Translations under genes and position numbers: made by a program | DNA from: JAWPMT01 sp965215825 | GTDB lineage: Bacteria > Bacteroidota > Bacteroidia > Cytophagales > Cyclobacteriaceae | Assembly (NCBI GenBank): GCA_965215825.1 | Contig: CBDCEM010000003.1 | Span: 3,968,001-4,032,000 of the forward strand | DNA length: 64,000 nt | Direction of reading: 5' to 3' | Shown here: positions 43,054-51,521 of the stretch, in pieces | Layout of the letters: each line of letters begins with the position of its first letter | Numbering within the stretch: the first letter of the stretch is position 1 | The notes under the pieces: model-generated | Seen by the model: only the letters and a program-made list of their open reading frames with translations | Told to the model about the DNA's origin: nothing | Databases searched by the model: none

Positions 43054-43511
43054 TGAGCAAAGTCGCCATATTTCCAGGCTCCTTTGACCCTTTCACCAAA
43101 GGACATGAAGATATTGTCAAGCGAACTTTAAAGCTTTTCGACAAGGTTATCATTGCCATTGGCTATAATTCAAAAAAACACAACCGTTACTTCGATATAG
43201 ATGAAATGGTTGGGTACATAGAACGGGCATTCATCAATGAACCCGTGGAAGTGATCGTCTATGACGAACTCACGGCGAAGATCGCTGAAAGGTATGATGC
43301 CCAATGTCTGGTGCGGGGCTTACGCAATACAACTGATTTCGAATACGAAAACAGCATTGCTCAAATTAATAAATATCTGAATATCAATCTGGAGACCATT
43401 TTCCTGATTACTTCTCCAGAACTAGCTCCTATCAGTAGTAGCATCATCCGTGAAGTCCATAAATATGGCGGCGATGTGTCACCCTTTTTGCCTTATAAAC
43501 TGAAAGAGTAA
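43053..43511 (+). CDS. coaD: Pantetheine-phosphate adenylyltransferase
   Basis: A 152-residue enzyme for the fourth step of coenzyme A synthesis, joining ATP and 4'-phosphopantetheine to dephospho-CoA. The nucleotidyltransferase HxGH-type motif is in IFPGSFDPFTKGHEDIVKRT. YNSKKHNRYF, CLVRGLRNTTDFEYENSIAQ and TSPELAPISSSIIREV, HKYGGDVSPFLP are the standard later blocks. Length is typical, and the start overlaps the DUF3822 stop. An essential housekeeping gene. Confidence 0.97.
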   Translation: MSKVAIFPGSFDPFTKGHEDIVKRTLKLFDKVIIAIGYNSKKHNRYFDIDEMVGYIERAFINEPVEVIVYDELTAKIAERYDAQCLVRGLRNTTDFEYENSIAQINKYLNINLETIFLITSPELAPISSSIIREVHKYGGDVSPFLPYKLKE

Positions 43512-43517
43512 CACTTT

Positions 43518-43552
43518 CCCACCTCTTCTAACTCAATAGACGCCTGGTGGGA
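43518..43552. terminator. Possible terminator hairpin between convergent genes
   Basis: tcccacc (43518-43524) and ggtggga (43546-43552) form a 7-bp inverted repeat with a 21-base loop between the convergent coaD and Nudix genes. It has no T run on either side, so confidence is low. Confidence 0.3.
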
Positions 43553-43579
43553 GGAATTTGTTGGCATTAGGCCTGCATT

Positions 43580-44269
43580 TTATCCAACACCTTGTTTTTC
43601 TCTAAGTTGTCGATGATATTCACTCACCACAAACCGAATGGTTCTATAGGAATTGTAAAGGGCTTCTCGCATCTCTCTGAGGTCCATCCAACGTACATCA
43701 TCAATGTCCTCCTCTGTTTGCGGTGCCATTTTTGAGTCATCCAGGCACTCCATAGCATACCACGATGTTTTTTTAAGAACGTACTTCTTATTTCGGGTAT
43801 ATGTGTGCCATGTATGGCAAATTTTTGGTCCTAGTAAGCATTTCACCATCGTCTCTTCTTCTACTTCGCGAAGGGCACATTCACTTATCTGCTCACCTTT
43901 ATCTAGTTTGCCTTTTGGTAAATCCCACTTCCCAAGTCGATGGATCAAAAGTATCCGATCGTTCTTCTGAACAACTCCTCCTCCTGCTTCGACGATCTTA
44001 AACTTATTCTTGATATAAGTCACCAACTCCTTTTTCTTTTCACTGGCAAAAGTCACAGAACTTAAGTTCCTCAACTTCTTGTCCGTCATCAATTGCAGCA
44101 ACTCTTCCACTTTTTTGGGAGAAGCGTTGATGATCAACACATCGTCTACCAGCATCTTATGTGAAATCTTAACGGTCTTGCCGTCGAGGGTCACATTGAA
44201 ATGTCCTCTCTTCCCAAGCGATTTAGAGCTTGTTAGGTTGACTGGGGTGTCATTTATGAATATTTTCAC
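43580..44269 (-). CDS. Nudix hydrolase
   Basis: A 229-residue protein. The first 90 residues form an N-terminal extension (KIFINDTPVNLTSSKSLGKR) seen in Bacteroidota Nudix proteins. The Nudix domain is canonical: AGGGVVQKNDRILLIHRLGK, then WDLPKGKLDKGEQISECALR with EVEEET. This is the pattern of diadenosine polyphosphate or (d)NTP-cleaning enzymes. Divergent from pyrE with about 95 bp between. The exact substrate is unknown. Confidence 0.9.
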   Translation of the reverse strand: MKIFINDTPVNLTSSKSLGKRGHFNVTLDGKTVKISHKMLVDDVLIINASPKKVEELLQLMTDKKLRNLSSVTFASEKKKELVTYIKNKFKIVEAGGGVVQKNDRILLIHRLGKWDLPKGKLDKGEQISECALREVEEETMVKCLLGPKICHTWHTYTRNKKYVLKKTSWYAMECLDDSKMAPQTEEDIDDVRWMDLREMREALYNSYRTIRFVVSEYHRQLREKQGVG

Positions 44270-44364
44270 TGCCAGTGAAAAGGTTTGGTGGTTTTCTCAT
44301 GTAATTATCATTGACTGTGATCAATATTGCAAAATATTTCGAATAATAATTAGAAGACGAATCC

Positions 44365-45015
44365 ATGTCAGTCAACTGCTTTGACAAAACTCTCGCAAAA
44401 GAAATTGCCCAGGAACTAATGGCTATTGGCGCCATTAAGTTGCAACCGGAAAACCCGTTTACCTGGGCATCTGGTTGGCAGTCGCCTATCTATTGCGATA
44501 ACCGACTAAGTCTCTCCTTTCCCAGGCTCCGGACAAAAATTAAAGAAAGTCTCGCTAAGCTGATACAGCAACGCTTTCCAAATGTGGAAGTCATTGCAGG
44601 TGTTGCTACTGCGGGTATTCCTCAAGGGGCGTTGGTTGCTGAAACGCTGGACTTGCCAATGATCTATGTACGATCCAAATCAAAAGGACACGGCCTCGGA
44701 AATCAAATTGAAGGGAAATTCAGCGCGGGTCAGAAAGTTGTAGTGATCGAGGACCTTGTATCAACCGGTGGCAGTTCTCTGAAGGCCGTAGAAGCACTGC
44801 GAAGTGCTGGTGCCGAAATTGAAGGCATGGTTTCTATCTTTACTTATGACTTTCTTGTTGCTCGCGAGGCAATGGAAACAAGCAATGTTGACCTTTGCTA
44901 CTTAAGTGATTACCCAACATTACTAGAATACGCTGCAGAAAGTGGCCAACTGAAAGCCGAATTGATAACAACACTCAACGCATGGAGAGAAGATCCAGGA
45001 AGTTGGCGGAAATAA
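44365..45015 (+). CDS. pyrE: Orotate phosphoribosyltransferase
   Basis: A 216-residue enzyme of pyrimidine synthesis that joins orotate and PRPP to orotidine 5'-phosphate. The PRPP-binding motif is VVVIEDLVSTGGSS; FTWASGWQSPIYCDNRLSLS at the start and IAGVATAGIPQGALVAETLD with YVRSKSKGHGLGNQIEG, the catalytic loop, are typical. It starts at ATG 44365 after a short leader. It stands alone, not in a pyr operon. Confidence 0.96.
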   Translation: MSVNCFDKTLAKEIAQELMAIGAIKLQPENPFTWASGWQSPIYCDNRLSLSFPRLRTKIKESLAKLIQQRFPNVEVIAGVATAGIPQGALVAETLDLPMIYVRSKSKGHGLGNQIEGKFSAGQKVVVIEDLVSTGGSSLKAVEALRSAGAEIEGMVSIFTYDFLVAREAMETSNVDLCYLSDYPTLLEYAAESGQLKAELITTLNAWREDPGSWRK

Positions 45016-45121
45016 TCTTTCACCACCCAAGATCGGTAGAAACCTTCAGTGGGGCTTCGCAGAAAGATGATTTGAGCAGATTTCTACTCAGTTCAGGAGT
45101 AAAAGTATTATTAGGGATATT

Positions 45122-45892
45122 CTAAAATTTCTCTTCGATACCCAATCCAAACAGGGCAAAATCATAACGGACCGGATCCTGAGCATCAAACTTTCTAAGT
45201 TCTTCAGTGAGTTCTATAGCGGTTTGCCAATCGGTTTGCTTCCTTGAAATAAGTCCCAGTTTTCGAGCTACCCGATCTACATGCAAGTCGCAAGGGCATA
45301 CCAACTGAGCTGGTGAAATGCCCTTCCAAATTCCGAAATCCACTCCCCGATCGTCATGCCTAACCATCCATCGGAGGAACATATTCATTCGTTTACAGGC
45401 AGACTTCTTGGCGGGATTCTGGATATGTTTTCGAGTTCGGGTTGGGTAATCGGGTAGTGAGAAAAATCGCTCGTAGAAATTGGTCAATGCATTTTTCGTA
45501 TCTGAATAGCCATACTTCCTTTTTATGAAGGCTTCTTCCAGGCTATCATGCTCACGATAAAATGTTTGTAGGAAATAAATGAAATAAAGGCAATCTGTCC
45601 CATTAAACGTACGATGTTTAAACTCCGTGAACGGCTTTAAGTCATCCTCCTTTGCATGGAGCATAAAATCATAGGGCGCATCATCCATCCATGAAAGCAA
45701 CTCGGTACACTTCTTAATAATCGTAACCCGCTGGCCCCAGGCGAGTATTGCTGCGAACAAGCCTGAAATCTCAATGTCTTGCTTCTTTTGAAACCTATGT
45801 GGAATCGAGATCGGATCATTGGCGATGAAACCAGGTACGTTGTACTTATCTGCTTTCTCATTTAGAAATGCTTTCAATTCGGAGCGTTTCAT
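45122..45892 (-). CDS. TIGR02757 (DUF2400) family protein
   Basis: A 256-residue protein of the TIGR02757 family, found mostly in Bacteroidota. Typical parts are ANDPISIPHRFQKKQDIEIS, GLFAAILAWGQRVTIIKKC, then KRMNMFLRWMVRHDDRGVDF and LVCPCDLHVDRVARKLGLIS. The pattern of helices resembles the helix-hairpin-helix DNA glycosylase fold, so a nucleic-acid role has been suggested, but no activity is known. Its start overlaps the stop of the LysM gene upstream by 4 bp. Confidence 0.9.
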   Translation of the reverse strand: MKRSELKAFLNEKADKYNVPGFIANDPISIPHRFQKKQDIEISGLFAAILAWGQRVTIIKKCTELLSWMDDAPYDFMLHAKEDDLKPFTEFKHRTFNGTDCLYFIYFLQTFYREHDSLEEAFIKRKYGYSDTKNALTNFYERFFSLPDYPTRTRKHIQNPAKKSACKRMNMFLRWMVRHDDRGVDFGIWKGISPAQLVCPCDLHVDRVARKLGLISRKQTDWQTAIELTEELRKFDAQDPVRYDFALFGLGIEEKF

Positions 45893-46971
45893 CCCTTTTC
45901 CTCCGGGTAAATAATCTCCACCCTGGACTTCCGATCAATTATACCTAATTGTTTGAACGTGGCCTCTGTAAAACGGATCATGATATTACGGTTCAACCCT
46001 GTATCTGGAAGTTTACCTACCACTTTCACTTCCAGAGATTCATGGTTCATCAGGTTAACTACTCTTATCACCCCTCCCACCGGAACTGAACGATGCAATG
46101 CCAAAAACTTTCTTGTTTCTATAATGTTCTCGATAGTTCCTGCAATTCCCTCCTCATGGATCAAGGTATCCAGATCTGTTCTCTCTTCCCAATATTTGGA
46201 CCCATAGGGCGTGTAGCGAGTTTTTGGATTAGAGTGATTTAAACTATCGAGCTGAATGGTCTTTTTCACCAGCAGTTTATCCCCAATCCTCAGTGTTGTG
46301 TTTTCTAATTCATTCCAATAGATTAAACTATCAGGAATAGTTTCGAATCTTTTGGCTAATTCAGTCAGTGTTTCACCCGACTGTACGTAATGAGCATGGT
46401 ATTTCACTGAGTCCGGTTCATCTTCCTTGGGTACGAGTTCAGGTAAATTCTCGTCGATTTCAAGGGGTTCTTCTTCGTTCACATTGACAACTTCTTTTGA
46501 AACCGGAGGATCGATATATAAAGTCATACCTACGCTGAGACTATTGTCAACAATATTATTCCAGTTTCTTAACTGCTCAAATTGAAGGTCATATTTTTTC
46601 GTAATGGAGTAAACTGTTTCTCCTGGTATCACGACATGTGTTTTTCGGTTGGGATCTGTGGGCGACTCCAGCTCCTCCACAATTTGAACGACGCTATCTT
46701 TTTTAGGTGCTTCAATGGGAATTCTTAGAATCTGTCCAAGGTCAATGCCACCATTCCGAAGTTCGTTGTTGAATTTAATGCTGTCAAGGTTCGCAACATA
46801 TCTACGGGATAGAGAATAAAGCGTCTCGCCAGTTTCTACCTCATGGATGACAAAGTATCTTCCATTTTCTTCTTCCAGTCGAAGTGAGTCCAGGTCCATT
46901 CGATATCCCTGAGCGCAAAACAGCATAAAACAACACACGGTTGTTACAAGAAACCTAAAGCTGGTAGACAT
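45889..46971 (-). CDS. Exported LysM protein with RlpA-like C-terminal domain
   Basis: A 360-residue cell-wall protein. ATG 46971 (MSTSFRFLVTTVCCFMLFCA) begins the signal peptide; the frame extends 29 codons further but without sense. Three LysM repeats follow (VIHEVETGETLYSLSRRYVA, HVVIPGETVYSITKKYDLQF, HYVQSGETLTELAKRFETIP), which bind peptidoglycan sugars. The C-terminal 90 residues resemble the double-psi barrel of RlpA (EGIAGTIENI, ALHRSVPVGGVIRVVNLMNH, VVGKLPDTGLNRNIMIRF). The acidic catalytic residues of RlpA lytic enzymes are not obvious. It overlaps both neighbours. Confidence 0.85.
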   Translation of the reverse strand: MSTSFRFLVTTVCCFMLFCAQGYRMDLDSLRLEEENGRYFVIHEVETGETLYSLSRRYVANLDSIKFNNELRNGGIDLGQILRIPIEAPKKDSVVQIVEELESPTDPNRKTHVVIPGETVYSITKKYDLQFEQLRNWNNIVDNSLSVGMTLYIDPPVSKEVVNVNEEEPLEIDENLPELVPKEDEPDSVKYHAHYVQSGETLTELAKRFETIPDSLIYWNELENTTLRIGDKLLVKKTIQLDSLNHSNPKTRYTPYGSKYWEERTDLDTLIHEEGIAGTIENIIETRKFLALHRSVPVGGVIRVVNLMNHESLEVKVVGKLPDTGLNRNIMIRFTEATFKQLGIIDRKSRVEIIYPEEKG

Positions 46972-47608
46972 GTAATTCATTCCTGTTTTCAACAAATATG
47001 AGGAGGTTTTGATAAGTAAAGAAGCTCTGAAACACCACACCCTCCATATTTTCATCAATTTGACGATTCAACAACACCTCTCCTGTTTGAGACATTACGT
47101 AAACGTTTCGACTTAGCTGCTTATTTTTTTTATTGTAGTAAGCCAACAAAATATAGCCGTCAATTTCGAGGTATTCCACTGCATTTACTACCTCGATTCC
47201 TTTTTGCATCATGAACAGACTCACTTTCTCGAAGGCATCTGTCCCCTGATGGTATATTACGGGGAAAACACCAACTGTGGTTGCATTGCTAAGGTGCTCG
47301 GGTGCCTCTTCTCCCAGTAATTCGCCGCTGACCCGATCAATAGACCACCAAACATGTACGGAAGGATCATTTTCATCCTCAAATTTCTTAACCCAAACCT
47401 TCTCCTTGTCCAATCCCTGAAGGCCGGTCCACCAGTCCAATGCCTCGTTTTCATAAATCACTTGATCAAAGGAGGAAAGATCCAGAACACGGTATTGTAC
47501 ATGCAGGTCCTCCTCAGACCTTAGTTCGATGCCCAAAGCGGTTTGATCACTGGCTTCAAGTATTTTCCAAACCAAAGCACCGAATTGTTCCGTAAATACT
47601 AATGTCAT
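46955..47608 (-). CDS. DUF4905 protein
   Basis: A 217-residue protein matching DUF4905, a Bacteroidota-only family, with the typical FGALVWKILEASDQTALGIE near the start and VQYRVLDLSS, WWTGLQGLDKEKVWVKKFED. ATG 47608 was chosen; the frame runs 16 codons further, overlapping the region ahead of the divergent NfeD gene. The repeated beta pattern suggests a beta-propeller-like or sheet fold. Function unknown. It is first in a three-gene minus unit with LysM/RlpA-like and TIGR02757 genes; its 3' end overlaps the next gene by 17 bp. Confidence 0.82.
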   Translation of the reverse strand: MTLVFTEQFGALVWKILEASDQTALGIELRSEEDLHVQYRVLDLSSFDQVIYENEALDWWTGLQGLDKEKVWVKKFEDENDPSVHVWWSIDRVSGELLGEEAPEHLSNATTVGVFPVIYHQGTDAFEKVSLFMMQKGIEVVNAVEYLEIDGYILLAYYNKKNKQLSRNVYVMSQTGEVLLNRQIDENMEGVVFQSFFTYQNLLIFVENRNELHVYQL

Positions 47609-47707
47609 GAAGCAAAAGAAGACTGGGAGGAATTGATGATTTGCATTAATTTGCAAGATACCTCACAGAACAGAACTAAAAACTACATTGGGCTAACTGC
47701 ATTTCAG

Positions 47708-49051
47708 ATGAAAAAATTATTCGCAATACTCCTTGGCTGTTTTTTTACAATTTCAGCATTTGCACAGGCAGATAACAACAAAAAATTAGTCTACCACTTA
47801 CAAGTTCTGGATGATATTGATCCTAGAACAAATCGGTACACCGAATTGGGACTGGAAGCTGCAATAGATGCGGGTGCAGATCTTGTTATTATCGAACTCG
47901 ACACCTATGGTGGCGCGCTCAACGATGCAGATGAGATTCGAACACGCATATTGAATTTCGAAAAACCTATTTATGCATGGATCAATAAGGATGCCGCTTC
48001 AGCGGGAGCGTTGATATCTATTGCTTGTGACAGCATCTACATGGCTCCGGGTTCTAGTATAGGTGCAGCAACAGTTGTTGGTGGTGATGGAGCAGCAGCT
48101 CCTGATAAGTATCAGTCCTACATGCGCTCGATCATGCGATCTACTGCCGAAGCTACTGGCAGGAATCCATCTCTGGCCGAGGCCATGGTCGATGAAGACA
48201 TAGACCTGGACAGCATCGCAACTGAAGGAAAAGTGCTGACCTTATCTGTTTCGGAAGCCATCAAATATGATTTCTGCGAAGCTGAACTCAAAAGTATTGA
48301 GGAAGTTCTTCAGCAAGTTGGCGTAGAAAACTATAGCATCGAAACTTATGGTTTAGGTACTTCGGAGAAAGTGATTGCGCTTTTCCTCAATCCCTTTGTC
48401 AGTGGGATCCTTATTTTGATCATCATCGGCGGCATTTACTTCGAACTACAAACACCAGGTGTGGGCTTTCCTATTTTAGCGTCAGGTGTTGCAGCAGTGC
48501 TCTATTTCACACCGTATTACCTCAACGGTCTCGCAGAAAACTGGGAGATTGCCATTTTCTTTCTAGGCGTTGTACTGATTGCAGTAGAAATCTTTGTGAT
48601 ACCAGGTTTTGGAGTGGCCGGCGTAACCGGATTGATATTTACCCTGGGATCCCTGACTCTGGTAATGCTCAACAATGATGTCCTGGATTTCTCTCTGGTA
48701 GGGAGTGGCGATATTTTTGTCGCCGGGGCCACTACAATGGTTGGATTCATGCTTTCCATTTTGCTCCTTTTTGTGGGAGGAGTGAGGTTGGCCAATAGTG
48801 CTGTGTTCAGAAAGATCGCACTGACGGACACACAAGACTCCACACAGGGTTTCACTTCCCGGTTCATAGAAGAGCCGATGAAAGGAAAAGAGGGAGTCGC
48901 ACATACTATTCTCCGTCCCAGCGGAAAAATCATGATCGATGATACCGTATATGACGCTACCACAAGAGGGGAATATATTGCCCAAGGTGAGCACATACGT
49001 GTCATATCTGACGAAGGCACCTCACTCAAAGTGAAAAAGCTGGAGGAATGA
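47708..49051 (+). CDS. NfeD-family membrane serine protease
   Basis: A 447-residue NfeD protein. ATG 47708 (MKKLFAILLGCFFTISAFAQ) gives the signal peptide. The ClpP-like protease domain follows, with the nucleophile Ser in NKDAASAGALISIACDSIYM and the dimer motif in APGSSIGAATVV. Several membrane helices come next (ALFLNPFVSGILILIIIGGI, WEIAIFFLGVVLIAVEIFVI), then the NfeD OB-fold end (GKEGVAHTILRPSGKIMIDD). Full-length NfeD proteases cleave stomatin-type proteins; no stomatin gene is beside it here. Instead kdsB overlaps its stop by 4 bp. Confidence 0.92.
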   Translation: MKKLFAILLGCFFTISAFAQADNNKKLVYHLQVLDDIDPRTNRYTELGLEAAIDAGADLVIIELDTYGGALNDADEIRTRILNFEKPIYAWINKDAASAGALISIACDSIYMAPGSSIGAATVVGGDGAAAPDKYQSYMRSIMRSTAEATGRNPSLAEAMVDEDIDLDSIATEGKVLTLSVSEAIKYDFCEAELKSIEEVLQQVGVENYSIETYGLGTSEKVIALFLNPFVSGILILIIIGGIYFELQTPGVGFPILASGVAAVLYFTPYYLNGLAENWEIAIFFLGVVLIAVEIFVIPGFGVAGVTGLIFTLGSLTLVMLNNDVLDFSLVGSGDIFVAGATTMVGFMLSILLLFVGGVRLANSAVFRKIALTDTQDSTQGFTSRFIEEPMKGKEGVAHTILRPSGKIMIDDTVYDATTRGEYIAQGEHIRVISDEGTSLKVKKLEE

Positions 49052-49779
49052 TCATTGGTATCATTCCAGCCAGGTATGCCTCTACAAGGTTTCCTGGTAA
49101 ACCACTTGCCGACATAGCTGGAAAGTCAATGATTCAGCGTGTTTTTGAGCAAGCAAAGAAATGTGAACATCTTGACCAGGTGCTTATCGCAACAGACCAT
49201 GCAGAGATCTTAGCCACAACCCAACAATTTACAGAAGATGTGGTAATGACCTCTTCGAATCACCAGAACGGAACGGAAAGGTGTGCAGAAGTAGCTTTGA
49301 AATATGATGCGGATTACTATCTGAACATTCAGGGAGATGAGCCTTTCATTGATCCCAAACAGATTTCACAAGTTTGTGAAACACTACTAGCAGGAACTTC
49401 AATTGCCACCCTCAAGATAAAAATATCAGAGACCCAAGACTTGCAGGATCCAAATTTGGTGAAAGTAGTTACGGACAACCGTGGAAAAGCCCTCTACTTT
49501 AGTAGAAACCCTATTCCCTACTTCAAAAACTTACCAGTTGATCAATGGACACTGAAACAAGATTACTTCAAGCATGTTGGCCTCTATGGCTTTGACAAAA
49601 CGACTTTGACAAATGTTGTAAAACTCCCTCCGGCTGATCTGGAAATAGCAGAATCTTTGGAACAGCTGCGCTGGATGTCCAACGGTTTTGATATTCATGT
49701 AAAAGAAACGGAAATCGAAAGCATTGGAATTGATGTTCCTGCTGATATTGAAAGGGCTTTGCGTATATTTCAATCGTGA
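49048..49779 (+). CDS. kdsB: CMP-KDO synthetase
   Basis: A 243-residue 3-deoxy-manno-octulosonate cytidylyltransferase, which activates KDO with CTP for lipopolysaccharide core synthesis. The nucleotide-binding start IIPARYASTRFPGKPLADIA, then SSNHQNGTERCAEVALKYDA, NIQGDEPFIDPKQI and YFSRNPIPYF, YFKHVGLYGF are diagnostic. It overlaps the NfeD stop (ATGA), and its own stop overlaps the GTG of a tiny membrane-protein gene, so four genes run together. It implies a KDO-containing outer membrane. Confidence 0.96.
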   Translation: MIIGIIPARYASTRFPGKPLADIAGKSMIQRVFEQAKKCEHLDQVLIATDHAEILATTQQFTEDVVMTSSNHQNGTERCAEVALKYDADYYLNIQGDEPFIDPKQISQVCETLLAGTSIATLKIKISETQDLQDPNLVKVVTDNRGKALYFSRNPIPYFKNLPVDQWTLKQDYFKHVGLYGFDKTTLTNVVKLPPADLEIAESLEQLRWMSNGFDIHVKETEIESIGIDVPADIERALRIFQS

Positions 49780-49943
49780 AAAAAACCCAAAAAATAATCG
49801 TCTGGATACTCATCGGTGCTGTATTCGTTTTGTTTTGGTTGTCACTGCGTGACGAGGAACATGCCCTGGAATATGGAGTTGCGGCTCTGGTCGTATGGGG
49901 TACCACATACGGAATCCAATATCTCTTCAAAAAGAAAGAATGA
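49776..49943 (+). CDS. 55-residue membrane protein between kdsB and DUF3667 gene
   Basis: A small gene read directly from the sequence. It starts at GTG 49776, overlapping the kdsB stop (GTGA), and ends at TGA 49943, overlapping the ATG of the next gene (ATGA). The product starts VKKTQKIIVWILIGAVFVLF, has a second hydrophobic stretch (YGVAALVVWGTTYGI) and ends with a basic FKKKE, so two membrane helices joined by an acidic loop (SLRDEEHALE) are likely. Overlap on both sides strongly supports translation. I recognise no family. Confidence 0.75.
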   Translation: MKKTQKIIVWILIGAVFVLFWLSLRDEEHALEYGVAALVVWGTTYGIQYLFKKKE

Positions 49944-50911
49944 AGATCCGTAGAAAAGCAAATCAATGTCTCAATTGTGGCTCTCAAATCAATGAAATAT
50001 ACAATTTCTGTCCGAGATGTGGGCAGGAAAACAATGACAATAACATCTCTTTCAAATTATTATTTAAAGAATTCTTTTCTAATTACTTTTCTCTGGACTC
50101 TCGTTTTGGCAGATCGATTAAACCTTTCCTGATCCGACCTGGAACACTAACAAATGCCTTCAATGAGGGGAAAAGAGTTCGTTTTGCACACCCAGTTAGA
50201 TTATATCTGGTCATAAGCCTTATACATTTTACCGTTTTCTCATTTATCCAAACCCAGGAAAATGAGGATGGAGGTAGTGAAGCGTTTTTTGAAATGATGG
50301 ATATTGAAGAGGCGGATAGTCTTATAGCCCTTCATCCTGATTCTGTCATATTTGACCCAGAGGAAGACTGGATGCTCAGTGAACGAGATTTTGCGGTGAT
50401 CAAGAAAATGTATGAGAAGAAACATTCCTCGAAGGAAATTCTTGACTCATTACATATAGAAAATCGAAGCTTTTGGGATCGCCTTGCTATTAGGCGCATC
50501 GTGAGGTTATCCAACACGACACAGGAACAAATTAATAATGCCATCATAGGAAACATTCCGGTGATGATGTTTGTCATATTGCCACTCTACGCACTATTGC
50601 TTAAGCTCTTTTACCGTAAAAAGGGGCTGTACATTCAACATTTAATCCACTCCTTTCACATCCATTCCTTTGCCTTTATAGCTCTGACCTTTGGTTGGTT
50701 ATTCATTCTGGCATTTTCATTGGATGAAGAACAAATTTTGTTGTGGGTATTTCTTGGATTGAGTGTTTACATCTACTTTTCACTTATTCGAGTCTATCGC
50801 CAGAAGTACTTAAAAACACTACTTAAGCTTTTCCTTCTTGGCACGGTCTACTTTATGCTGCTCACTACTTCACTGATTATAGAAACCCTAATTAGCCTGA
50901 TGATGTATTAA
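49940..50911 (+). CDS. DUF3667 membrane protein
   Basis: A 323-residue protein. ATG 49940 overlaps the preceding small gene's stop. It opens with a zinc-ribbon-like pair of CxxC motifs (CLNCGSQINEIYNFCPRCGQ) and then the DUF3667 block (FFSNYFSLDSRFGRSIKPFL, RPGTLTNAFNEGKRVRFAHP). Several membrane helices follow, with an extramembrane acidic insert in between. The family is typical of Bacteroidota; function unknown. Last of a four-gene unit with nfeD and kdsB. Confidence 0.9.
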   Translation: MKIRRKANQCLNCGSQINEIYNFCPRCGQENNDNNISFKLLFKEFFSNYFSLDSRFGRSIKPFLIRPGTLTNAFNEGKRVRFAHPVRLYLVISLIHFTVFSFIQTQENEDGGSEAFFEMMDIEEADSLIALHPDSVIFDPEEDWMLSERDFAVIKKMYEKKHSSKEILDSLHIENRSFWDRLAIRRIVRLSNTTQEQINNAIIGNIPVMMFVILPLYALLLKLFYRKKGLYIQHLIHSFHIHSFAFIALTFGWLFILAFSLDEEQILLWVFLGLSVYIYFSLIRVYRQKYLKTLLKLFLLGTVYFMLLTTSLIIETLISLMMY

Positions 50912-50981
50912 TTCATCATTTTTTTTCGACCCCAACCAACCTTTTGCCTTGCTTACCTAACTTATAGGAAAAGCAAAATAG

Positions 50982-51521
50982 ATGGATGACCGGAAATTGG
51001 TAAAGGACTTCCTGAATTCGAGGAGTGAACAGGCCTTTCGAACCTTATACAGGTCGAAGACACCTCACCTCTATCGAATGGCACTCAGGCTCACACAAAA
51101 TGACTCCTTATCCGAGGAGTTGATCCAGGAAACCTGGATGGTGGCGATCCGAAAGCTTGCCGAATTCGAATGGAGATCGGAGTTGAAAACCTGGTTAGTT
51201 GGGATAATGATCAATTTATCTCGCAAAAAACGTAAAGCCACTGAAAGTCTTGAAGCATTGGATGAGACGACCTTATCTGATGTACATCCAATCGTTGACG
51301 ATAGTTGGTCAATTACGGGCATGGACCTGGAAAATGGCATTGCTAAACTTCCCCCTGGGTACCGGCAGATCATTGTATTGCATGATGTCGAAGGCTATAA
51401 ACACAAAGAAATAGCGGAGCTACTTGATATCACTGACGGAACAAGTAAAAGTCAGCTCTTCCATGCCAGAAAGGCACTCAGAGAATATTTAAGTGAGGAT
51501 TCAAATGCAGCAAGGATATGA
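50982..51521 (+). CDS. ECF-type RNA polymerase sigma factor
   Basis: A 179-residue ECF sigma factor. Region 2 is HLYRMALRLTQNDSLSEELI, QETWMVAIRKLAEFEWRSEL, KTWLVGIMINLSRKKRK. Region 4 is LPPGYRQIIVLHDVEGYKHK, EIAELLDITDGTSKSQLFHA. There is no C-terminal extension such as the TPR part of ECF42-type factors. The next gene overlaps the stop by 4 bp and encodes a membrane protein with a YCII-like domain, probably its anti-sigma factor. Upstream, aaccttttgcc and acctaactta may be the promoter, but this is weak. Confidence 0.93.
   Translation: MDDRKLVKDFLNSRSEQAFRTLYRSKTPHLYRMALRLTQNDSLSEELIQETWMVAIRKLAEFEWRSELKTWLVGIMINLSRKKRKATESLEALDETTLSDVHPIVDDSWSITGMDLENGIAKLPPGYRQIIVLHDVEGYKHKEIAELLDITDGTSKSQLFHARKALREYLSEDSNAARI

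Noticed and set aside
48517..49029. A 170-codon minus-strand open frame opposite the NfeD gene.
   Set aside because: Serine/proline/threonine-rich shadow of the hydrophobic NfeD helices.
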